In this document: positions 55,057 through 64,000 of the stretch, piece by piece
Layout: the number at the start of each line of letters is the position of its first letter
Position numbering within the stretch: position 1 is the first letter of the stretch
NCBI RefSeq assembly: GCF_009905375.1
Contig: NC_133650.1
Span: 66,219,669-66,283,668 of the forward strand
Length of the DNA stretch: 64,000 nt
Origin: Apium graveolens
Lineage: Eukaryota > Streptophyta > Magnoliopsida > Apiales > Apiaceae
Reading direction: 5' to 3'
Made by a program: the position numbers and the translations under genes
The notes under the pieces: generated by a model
Told to the model about the DNA's origin: nothing
The model's input: the letters and a program-made list of their open reading frames with translations, nothing else
The model's database searches: none

Positions 55057-55649
55057 ACCTGGAACCCCACAATAAAATGAAGTTTTTAAAAGAAAGTATA
55101 GAACTCTCATAGAAGCTACAAGAACCATGGTAGAGGAAGCAAGATTGCCTACCTATTTCTTGGATGAGGCTGTGCAAACTGCTTGCTCACACAGGATGCA
55201 CTTTGATCAACAAGCATGGTAAAACACCATTTGAGATGATGAAGGGAAGAAAGCCAAATGACAGTGGAAATTCTACTGATACTGAAGCACATGTTGAGGG
55301 TCAACAACATGATTCAAATCCAGATTCTTCTTCAAGTCATTTATCTCAAAGAACATCAATAAATAATTCATCAGACACTAATTCCTCAAACACTGATGAG
55401 TCAAATACTAATAGCATTGGGAATACTGATTCAGGAGGAGCATTAGGAAATGATAAAGGTACAAGTCAAAGAAATAATAAAGAGATCATGGATCAAGGGG
55501 GTTATTCTTCTTCAAGGAGTCAACTTCCATTTGCAAGAAAATGGTCTAAGTCACACACACCTGACTTAATCATTGGAAACCTTGATAGTGGTGTAAGAAC
55601 CAGAAAAGCCACTCAAAATGAATGTCTCTACCATTCCTTTCAATCTTAA
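55057..55649 (+). pseudogene. pol: Copia E integrase end and Ser/Asn-rich linker
   Basis: From 55057 the integrase continues with shifts: RTLIEATRTMVEEARLPT-like sequence, KHGKTPFEMMKGRKPN, then most of the C-terminal domain is missing and a Ser/Asn/Thr/Asp-rich linker follows (55260-55490). It ends with FARKWSKSHTPDLIIGNL and RTRKATQNECLYHSF, the normal lead-in to RT. Confidence 0.7.
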
Positions 55650-56260
55650 ATTGAACCAAAGAAAGTGGAAGAAGCACTTCAAGATGCTAACTGGATTACA
55701 ACAATGCAAGAGGTGCTAAATGAATTTGAAAGGAACAAAGTCTGGACTCTTGTGCCAAAACCAAAGAATAGATCAATTATTGGTGCAAAATGGGTGTTTA
55801 GAAACAAAACTTACAGTGAGGGCATCATTACAATAAATAAATCAAGACTAATTGTAAAGGGCTATTCTTAGCAAGAAGGCATTGATTATGATGAGACTTT
55901 TGCTCCAGTTGCAAGGCTTGAGGCAATCAGAATTTTTCTAGCCTATGCTGCTCACAAGAAGTTTAAAGTGTTCCAAATGGATAAAAAAGTGCATTTCTGA
56001 ATGGTGAACTTGAAGAGGAAGTTTATGTTGAATAGCGTCCAGTGTTTACAAATCCAAAATATCCTGATCATGTCTATAAACTGGATAAAACACTCTATGG
56101 ACTAAAACAAGCTCCAAGGGCCTGGTATGAAACACTTGCTCTATTTCTATTAGAAAGTGGTTTCAGAAAAGGTAAAATTGACAAAACTCTCTTTTATAAA
56201 TACCATGGTAAGGACTTGTTATTAGTACAGATATATGTTGATGATATCATTTTTTGTTCT
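55650..56260 (+). pseudogene. pol: Copia E reverse transcriptase, cut by element D
   Basis: Two open pieces: 55665-55871 with WITTMQEVLNEFERNKVWTL and WVFRNK, and 56042-56260 with [16 protein letters not shown] and the active site [10 protein letters not shown] (about 56232-56260). Between them are stops (55869, 55998, 56033) and small deletions. The D LTR starts a few codons after the active site. Confidence 0.82.
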
Positions 56261-59200
56261 TATAACGCCTCGTATTTTTGTATTATTAAACCCGTAATAA
56301 ATAAATAAATAAATAAGTAACTAAAATTCAGTAGGATGTGATATTTAATATTAACTGTGTGTGACTCTGTAGTGTTCGAGGATTATTTGTGTCATTAATT
56401 GTTAAGTCGTATGGTTTTACTTTTAAAAGTGATTTTATAGAAAATTTATTTCTAGAAATATTGAGATTATCCATAAAATCATTTTTATTGCTTTATAATT
56501 TTATTAATTATTTTTAGGAATTTATAAAATTAAGAAAACAAAATTTGAACAATTATTTACTCCTAAATGATTTTCAGATTATATTTAAGTGTAATTTCAA
56601 TATTAAATTTAGGGATGTTTTAAAACTTATGAAATTTATATTTTATTAGGTTTGGAATAATTCGAGAATTTTAAAATTATTTCGGGAATTTTTCTGATTA
56701 AATTCAACCGCACGTTTGTTCGTTAAATCATTAAATGCGGGTATGTTGCGCGTTTCAGAAATGATTTAAAAATTATGAAAATTTTAACTTTTAAGGTTTT
56801 AAATATTTTAAGAATTTTAAAACTACTTTTAATATTTTTTGAGTTATATTTGTTCTCACCTTGGTTCATTAATTATCGAAACGACAAAGAAATTAGCAGG
56901 GTACGTGTCCAGTTTTCGTGAAGTTGGAGACGCGTGGCAACATTTGTCATTTTAGAATAAAAAAATATAGAAACACAGCTCTGTGTCTCTCTTTTCTCTG
57001 CTACTCTCTCTCGGCTATTAGTCTCTCTCACCCGTCTCTTCCCTCTCAACTCGGTTCTCTCCTCTCTCGCTATATCTCTTTCGTCTCTATCCTCTTTTCT
57101 CAATTTATCTGTATCTCTGTCTCCCTTCTACCATATTTCTTCTCTTCCCGTTCTTGTTGTTCGCCAGTTTCGGGTGTTGTTGTGGTGATTGGCTGGAGAT
57201 TGTTGGTATGTATATACACACATGTGTGTATATCTCCGTTGTGATGCTGTCTCTTTTTTGTTCCATTCGGTTTCCGCCGGACTAATTTCCGACGAAGTGA
57301 CCCTGTATTTTTGGGCAACGCGTGTGCGCTTGTCGCCCTGTTCTGTTATGCCGATTGTTTTGTGTGTATTAATGGGGATAATTAATTAATTTTATTAATT
57401 TCTGCAGGAATTATTGATTACAATTCGTGAAATAAATATTTTGTGCGGGAACTATAAATAATCAATCGGTGAAACTCGTGATTGGCATCTGGATCGGTAC
57501 CTCCGAGATTCGCCGCCGTCAGCAATGAATTTCGAGGAGCTGACGGTGGACCGTGATGAATTATTCTGAGTCCTAAAAATTTTAAAATATTAATTTAGTT
57601 CGTAAGGTTATTTTCAGAATGAGAAATATTTGTTTTGTATTAAAGGATTGTATCGAGATTGGGATTGCGTAATTGATTGTGATTGGGATATTGACATCGA
57701 TTATGTTTCGACGGGTAGTCCGATAAATAGAGGAAATGCTGCCCGATTTTTGAGAAATTAAATTCGAAAATATGTGAACGTATCTTATAATTGTCGAATA
57801 TACCAGTCGAACGTATATACTTGTATAATTATAAATAAGTACTTTACGGAACCTACTTGCGTGTCTTGGTAAACATTTTGTAATATAACTGACAAACCTG
57901 TATTCCCAAAGCGACGAGTATGTGTATTTTCCGAAAATGATTACCGAACCGAGTCTTGAATATGTGAACCCTAGTTGTTACGTGTATTATAATAATGTGT
58001 ATAATCATTAGTCAGATTGTGATATCGTTCAGGTAGAATTGATAGCGGGGATATGTCAAGCATAATCGAATGTCTAAATTAGGGTATTTTGACTCTGTAG
58101 GTTCTAGTCGGAAGGCTCGAGAGTTGACGTCGGACTAAAGATAGCCTAGTGGTCAGTCGACAAGCTCAGCAAGGTTCCAATCGAAGGACCTGAGTGTTGA
58201 AGTCGGATCCAGGATAAGCTAGTGGTTAGACGATAAAGCCCGAGCGTCGAAATCGGCTTAAAGTCAACCAATAATAATTGTTAAAGCATATCAAGGCAAG
58301 TACCTCTGACCATATCTTTCATGATTCAGTGCTCTCGAAAAGACTTGGTTGTATTATTTGATTTACGTACTCATACTTGATCAAAATGATTTAAGTTACA
58401 TATTCTCTTATTCAGAAATTCTGTTTATTCAAAGTTATTTTAGAGAATAGTAACTCGTGGATTACCTATCTCTAACTATGATTGATATTCAAAGTTTTTA
58501 GCGTATGTTGTGATAAAATTTGTTACAAAACGAGATGGGTATGCAAGTGATTTGGAAACTGGATAAAGTCGAATGTTTTGATCCACCTATGTCATGGAAT
58601 ATTTTGATCCACCTATGTCGTGGAATTTGGAAGTGGTAAAAAGGAAATTTAGTTAATCTATTGGAGTTGCGTAAGAGGCCCGTTATTCGGTAACGGCCCA
58701 GCAGATGGTGGCATAAGTGGTTAATTCGGTTGCGCACATTGTTAAACAGATTAGTCCAGCATGGGGGAGACCTAGCTAGTCTCCCAAGTTACAGAACATA
58801 TTCTTTATCCTGGATGGTCGTTAGTCGCTGTCCGGTGATGATACACTGATCAACTATCTTCACCTGTTGAACATCCAATAGAACTGATTATTTCAATTTT
58901 TGAAACTGTTCAAAGTCAATGCACTTAGAAAAAGGATAGCATGCTAAAATCAAATTTTGAAATTCTTTATTCTGGTTATATCATGTTGGTTTTGAAAAGC
59001 ATGCTAGTATATTGTGATTTTCAATTCTTAAAAATGATTGCAACTGTTTTGATTAATCGTTTGGTAAGAATCTATAACCTGTTTATTCATATATTTGGTG
59101 TTGTTGAGCATTGGTGGGCTCATTGTTTTGTATATCTCTACGTTACTCTCTTTCAGATGCCTAGAGATCGAGTGCCTGCTAGAAGACCTATTGTTAACTA

Positions 59201-59484
59201 TAGATAGGGCAGAGAGTCAGCTCCTCCTCTATCAAGTTCTTCTGAGGTAGTTATGTCAAACCTGTTGTAGGTCAGTTGAGTTACTGTAATATGACAGTTG
59301 TGTCAGGTTTGTTTATATGGATTTGGTATTGTAATAGTTGGGTAGCCTAAATCATACTTAAACTTGTAAAAGATATTGGTAAGGGGGTCGTAATACTGTA
59401 ATAATAATGAGTTTGGTTGTAATATAATTGTGATTGTTATTGTTAGTGATGTCAACTCCTGACCCCGGGGTTGAGGCTGTCACA
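56261..59484 (+). repeat. Element D 5' LTR
   Basis: It starts TATAACGCCTCG (probably TGTAACGCC with G changed to A) and ends GGCTGTCACA, 3224 bases. Within it: (AATA)n at 56296-56316, a CT-rich tract at 56985-57145 that may mark a transcription start, a degenerate repeat of about 60 bases at 58100-58265 (CTAGTGGT and AAGTCGGA phrases), and a 31-base doublet at 58575-58630 (TGATCCACCTATGTC twice). Open frames in it are not convincing genes. Confidence 0.78.
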
Positions 59485-59487
59485 GGT

Positions 59488-59499
59488 TGGTATCAGAGC
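59488..59499 (+). other. Element D primer binding site
   Basis: TGGTATCAGAGC begins three bases after the LTR end and fits initiator methionine tRNA, as in B. Confidence 0.88.
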
Positions 59500-61048
59500 T
59501 ACAGGTTTAAGTCCCTGATTTAGGTTAGGAGTAGAGTCAAAAGAGTGTAAAAAAGTTTATATAAAAGCATGGGTCAGCAACTCATATAGAGGAGCGAGTC
59601 TAAGATTTCAGTCGAGGGTTTCGAAGGTGTAACCCTAGCGTGTATTGAGGATTGGCTGGAACTGCCCTAGCTTTTAGTATGTCTCCCTCATATATATATA
59701 TATATATATTATTGGCAATGTCCGATAGAGATTTCTAGTTCTCTCTCTCGAGAAAACGAGTATGATCGTGAGAGTTCAGCTTCTAAGCGGACCCTTGATG
59801 CGTTGGCTGAGGAGACACCAATGTCACTCCTAAATATTGCATCTTCTATGTTAAGTGATGTTATTGGACCGAGTGTGCGACCTTGGTGAGTTCAAATAGT
59901 ATGATAGTAGTCGACGGCTGCTATGACAGCCATGTCTCATAGTGCATATGGAACAGTACTGTTGTTTATATCTTGAACCCTTACACGTATTTCTTGAGAC
60001 GCATTTTGTTCCTAGAGTAATTGTTTACCATCTAATAAGTTGCTTGTTTTCCGTAAGAAAGTCAAAACTTGAAGTAAGCAATTCAAGATTGTGATGATTC
60101 ATCATTACCTAGATTCTCCTCTCTATATATTATTTCCTATTTAAACATTTTTTTCTCAGTAATTCGATTGGTGGATTAAGGCAGATAATGCATATCATTT
60201 GACTAATTATCTGTGTGACAAAAGGGTCTGGTGGGACGCCACCAAATTATGTGTTGTAAACTATACGGTACTAAGACTGGCCATCTTATGTACTTGTATG
60301 GTTGCTCTCAGTCATATCTACATCTCCTTCATTTTTCCCTTTTAATTGATTTCCTTGATTTCAAAATTTCATTTGGTATTCCATGACAATAAATTTCTTC
60401 AGTAACCCTTGCAGTTAGACAGTCTAGTTATTAAAAGTAAATAAAAGTTGACTGTCAGGAGGAATGAAAGTTCTATATCAGGCTATTATTTCAGAATATT
60501 GGTAGCAGCGAAGATTCAGGATCTAACGGCGAAGATTGCAGCCTTAGAAAGGTTAATTCAGTGGTTGGCAAGTAACTTGCAGATGATGGGAAGTCGCCTT
60601 TAAAAGGATGGTTGGTTGAAACTTGGACTAGTATGCCTAGTAGAGTCCAGCGTTCCTTAAGTTTGACTTGGCTTACCAGTTTGCTCTATGTAGTTTATGG
60701 CGGATATAGCCAGTCAGCTTTGTTGTGTATCAGATTAGTTTAGTTGTTTTAATTTTAATTAGCGGTGGGAAGTTAATCAGTTGTTGTTATATTGAGAAGC
60801 TGTACAATGAATTAGTAACTTTATATTCCAGTTATCCCTGCACTGTTATTGATTCCAATACTGTCATTGTTGATTGTTGCTAGTGTTGTTAATCTGGATA
60901 TCTTTAATAACGGGACCTTGATAATAAAGACAAGGGTATTTTGATTGGGTAGCATTTTCTTGATACAGGTGCACCGTTTAAACGGTGATATTTTCTATCA
61001 TACATTATTGTTATATTTTGAATAAATCCATTTCTATATTTCAGGAAA
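59500..61048 (+). other. Element D leader
   Basis: About 1.5 kb without a gene. It contains an AT microsatellite (59690-59710) and, at 60170-60330, a segment also found in the interior of B (26440-26600). No ORF of note. Confidence 0.6.
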
Positions 61049-62261
61049 ATGCCCCCCAAGAAAGCTACTCAGTCTAAAGGGAATAGTAGTAGTGTTGTTG
61101 AGGGTCCAGCTATAAACGAAATTCTAGATTTGTTGCGTCAGCAGCAACAATAACAATAGTTAATCCAACAGATTCAGCAGCAACTACTGTTGCAGCAGTA
61201 ACATCAAGGAGTGAACCAAAATGTTAATTTCAAATCATTCCAGAATGTTAAACCTCCTGAGTTTAAGGGTGAGCCTGATCCAGTAGCTGTTGGAGCATGG
61301 TTAAAAGAAATGGAGAAAGCTTTCAATATCGTCCAAGTAAGCGATAACTTTAAGACTGATTATGCAAGCTATTTCTTAAAAAATGAAGCGAACTACTGGT
61401 GGGAGTTAACCAGGGCATTAGAAGGAGAAGGTCATGTCCCATGGCCTAGGTTTACCGAATTATTTTTAGAAAAACATTTCCCTAACTTTCTGAAAAATCA
61501 AATGGAGATGGAGTTCTTAGAATTGAAGCAAGGGGACAGTAGTGTAGCTGGGTATGAGGCTAAGTTTACAGAGTTAGGTAGATTTACGCCAGACTATGTA
61601 CACTATGAAGCTCAGAAGGCAAAGAGGTTTCAACAGGTATTGAAACAAGAAATTCAGAGTGCAGTTTTAATTTTACAATTGAAGACCTATACCTTGGTAG
61701 TTCAGGCATCCATGGTAATAGAGAGTGATCAGAAGTTAGCCGCTAGAGAAAAAAAAATAAGAAGCGAAAAATAGATGATGTGGAAGAAAAACAGGATCAA
61801 AAGGAACCCAGTCAGAAGCTTTAGAAGAAGTTTGGAAGAAATAGGGATAAAGGATTTAGAAGACAAAGTTTTCCTTCAACATGCCTAGTAACACCTCAGT
61901 CATCTCTAACCAAGTCAAGTCGGCCAGGTCGCCTATATCATAGTGTAAACAATGTGGTAAAAGGCATGGTGGAGTGTGCAAATCAAACACTGAATATTTC
62001 AGGTATGAATGGAAAGGACACTTTTCGTCCGAGTGTAAAGTGGAAAATCCAGGAGTCACATGTTATAATTGTGGCAAGGTAGGACATATCGCCAAGAACT
62101 GTAGAAGTCTTTCCCAAGATAGCATGGGAGGTAGTGCATCAAAAGGCCCAACATCTAGTACACCCAAGGCTAGGACCTTTAAGATGATTAAGAGGTCAAC
62201 TGCTCAAGACCCTGATGGGGAAACATGTACACTCTTTCTTAATTTTATACTGAGAAAGTGA
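61049..62261 (+). pseudogene. gag: Element D gag, three early stops and one shift
   Basis: It starts MPPKKATQSKG at 61049. A Gln-rich stretch carries stops at 61151, 61157 and 61199, all where CAA or CAG became TAA or TAG by C-to-T change. From 61211 the frame is open for 187 codons with the gag domain: KPPEFKGEPDPVAVGAWLKE, NEANYWWELTRAL, FLEKHFPNFLKNQMEMEFLE, VAGYEAKFTELGRF. After TAG at 61772 a shift leads to the knuckle region (61950-62110): a damaged one, and an intact CX2CX4HX4C, CYNCGKVGHIAKNC. Confidence 0.85.
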
Positions 62262-62700
62262 ACGGTCAGCGTGAAGGTTCAAGTTAAAATATTATTTGAT
62301 GTTGGAGCGTCTATGTATTTATAGTAAAGGATTATGTAGGTATAATGAATTAATATTGGAATATCTAAAGGAACCCTTAATTATAAAAGTGGTGAATCAA
62401 GATAAAGTATCGATAAATCAATCTGTCCTAAATGCCCTACAGAAATATTAGGACATTTTCTTATGACCGACCTAATACCTTTCGAGTTAAGAGAATTTGA
62501 TATAATCTTAGGAATAGATTGGGTGTTCCGTCATAAGGCAACGGTTGATTGCCAGCAGAAACAAATTGTAATGTTTCTAGAAGTTAATATTAGGGTGAGT
62601 ATCCAAGGACAGGAGCAAGATAAGAAGTTTCTTTCAATCATATGAGCAAAGGAGCTATTAAGGAAAGAAGGTAAGTTATATCTAGCACATGTAGTGGATA
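62262..62700 (+). pseudogene. pol: Element D protease, decayed
   Basis: VKILFDVGASMYL near 62285-62325 is the protease active site with the usual Ser/Thr after Asp changed to Val. The open piece 62463-62645 holds PFELREFDIILGIDWVFRHK, the C-terminal protease block with ILGIDW. Stops lie between. Confidence 0.75.
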
Positions 62701-63340
62701 TTAAGAAAGAAGCACCTAGGTTGGAAGAAATTCAGGTAGTGAATGAATTCCTCGGAAGTCCTTCTAGATGAATTACCAAGAATACCCTAGATCATGAGAT
62801 AGAGTTCCTCATTGGTTTAATACCGGAGCCAAATCAGTGACAAAAGCTCCGTATCGTATGGCCCCAGTAGGAATCAAGTAATTAGTTAAGCAACTTTAGG
62901 AATTATTGGATACGGGAGTGATGAGGCAAGGTGTATCCTGTGGGGTGCACCAATGTTGTTTATAGAAGAGAAGGATGGATATATGAAGTTATGTACCGAT
63001 TATCGGAAGTTTAATAAGTTGACAATTAGGAATAAGCAATCCTACATAGAATTGATTATTTATGTGACCCAAATAAAGGAACGTGTTGGTTCTCGAAGGT
63101 TGACCTAAGATCAGGCTACCATCAGTTAAAGGTTAAGCCTGAGGTCATACCTAAGACTGTGTTTAGAACAAGATATGGACATTACGAGTTCTGATGATAT
63201 TATTTGGATTAGCAAATGCACCAGTCACCTTTAAGGATTTAATGAACAAAGTGTATAAGAAGTACTTATAAAAAAGTAACTATATTTATTGATAACATCC
63301 TCAGTTATTCAAAGACTAAAAAAAGTCCATGTAGAACATC
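62701..63340 (+). pseudogene. pol: Element D reverse transcriptase, decayed
   Basis: Readable in pieces: [38 protein letters not shown] (about 62979-63032), [17 protein letters not shown] sequence near 63110-63140, and FIDNILSYSK near 63280-63310, where the second active-site Asp is Asn. Stops and shifts throughout. Confidence 0.7.
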
Positions 63341-64000
63341 CAAGGATTTTTCCTAAAAGGTTAGGAGGAAAGCAACTGTATGCTAAGTTCCAAAGTATGA
63401 ATTCTGTTTGGAACTGATAGAAGATTTTGATTGTTCCATTAACCACCACCCCAAGCAAAACCTAATATAGTGGCATATGCTATGAGTGGAAAAGAAAGAT
63501 TAAATTTGATTAAGATCGCTAAGGAATTGAAGAAGGAATTAGAAAGTTGGAGATTGAAGTATGAATACCAAAAGGTGATCAGGAACAATTGTATGAAGTT
63601 ACTTTTCAACATGAACTGACGAAAAGGACTGGTTAGGTTTGGTCAGAAAGATAAGCCGAGTCTTAGCTGTATCGGATCGTTCAAGATATTGAGGAAGATA
63701 TGTAAATTTACTTATGAGTTGGCACTGCCGCCGCAGCTGCAGCATATCCATTACGTGCTTCACGTGTCTATGATAAGGCGATATATTCCTGACTCAAACC
63801 AAGTTATTGAGTAGGAGCCAATCGAGCTTCAATCAGATTTGCTCCACGGGGAATGGTCATTCTAGATCCTAGATCTTAAAGAACGAGTCCGTAGAAATTA
63901 GTCTATTCCTATAGATAAAGTACTTTGGAGAAATCCTCGAGTAGAAGGGTCTACTTGGGAGTTAGAGTTAGATATGCTTGACAAATATCCTCACTTGTTT
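63341..64000 (+). pseudogene. pol: Element D RNase H end fused to integrase tail by deletion
   Basis: AYAMSGKERLNLIKIAKELK (63477-63536) is the decayed RNase H end. At about 63610-63625 sequence jumps to KGLVRFGQKDKPSLSCIGSF (after the ACGAAAAGG bases), the C-terminal integrase part, then YELALPPQLQHIHYVLHVSM and a chromodomain-like tail (VLWRNPRVEGSTWELELDML) to the window end. The zinc module and the DDE core of integrase are missing, roughly 1 kb deleted. Confidence 0.75.

Larger units (their letters stand above)
52886..56260 (+). mobile_element. Copia relic E (SIRE-like), plus strand, both ends lost
   Basis: Gag without its N-terminus, protease, integrase and the first two thirds of RT, all decayed. 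It is cut on the left by the head-to-head junction and on the right by element D, which entered just after the RT active site. Family is SIRE-like by its two gag knuckles and its protease-integrase blocks, but it is clearly diverged from the minus-strand copy. Confidence 0.8.
56261..64000 (+). mobile_element. Element D: Tekay-like Ty3/gypsy element, 3' end outside window
   Basis: A 3.2 kb LTR, TGGTATCAGAGC primer site, 1.5 kb leader, gag, protease, RT, remnants of RNase H and an integrase tail. The block order is normal, unlike B. Stops and a large integrase deletion make it non-functional. The right LTR is beyond 64000, so its age cannot be estimated. Confidence 0.85.

Noticed and set aside
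56261..56265. A target site duplication for element D
   Set aside because: The right end is outside the window, so the five bases before 56261 cannot be compared.
56918..57244. 108-codon plus-strand frame in the D LTR
   Set aside because: Driven by the CT-rich tract (Ser/Leu/Phe/Arg bias); it lies in LTR DNA near a likely transcription start.

Overview
The window is plant nuclear DNA made almost entirely of nested LTR retrotransposons. I find no convincing host gene, rRNA gene, tRNA gene or CRISPR array. The families present (Athila, Tat/Retand, Tekay-type Ty3/gypsy and SIRE/Maximus Ty1/copia), LTRs of up to 4.2 kb and nesting three deep point to a eudicot with a large, repeat-rich genome. 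A campanulid such as Apiaceae or Asteraceae is a low-confidence guess.

Layout. (1) 1-6840 and 31818-31840: the 3' part of an old, broken Athila element, with pol, an env-position ORF, a spacer and a partial 3' LTR. (2) 6841-31812: element B, a decayed Tekay-like gypsy element with 4.2 kb LTRs and TSD GTTAT, inserted in the Athila LTR. (3) 10834-21873: element A, a young, apparently intact Tat/Retand element with TSD TGATT, inserted in the 5' LTR of B. It has one 1901-codon gag-pol ORF and, on the opposite strand, a predicted three-exon gene with its own TATA box. (4) 31841-52885: a minus-strand SIRE/Maximus copia element with its 3' LTR, a long env-position ORF, pol, and gag truncated at its 5' side. 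(5) 41325-50926: element C, a sister of A with TSD GAATT, inserted in the SIRE protease-integrase linker. Its pol carries one nonsense change and one 1-base deletion, and it lacks the antisense gene. (6) 52886-56260: a plus-strand copia relic (E), joined head-to-head to the SIRE gag. (7) 56261-64000: element D, a Tekay-like gypsy element inserted in the RT of E. It has a 3.2 kb LTR and decayed gag-pol with an integrase deletion, and it runs off the window.

Inferred order: Athila is oldest on its side; SIRE and B entered its LTR; A entered B and C entered SIRE recently (one LTR mismatch seen in each). E predates D.

The most unusual signal is a 9-base word, ATCCGTTGA/TCAACGGAT, found at least 21 times in the SIRE element (LTR, spacers and coding regions). 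It is often arranged as inverted pairs that can form 9-11 bp hairpins, and in coding DNA it is read in three different frames. That suggests selection or amplification at the DNA or RNA level rather than the protein level. The second is the spliced antisense gene of A, with its own promoter, present in A and absent from its sister C.
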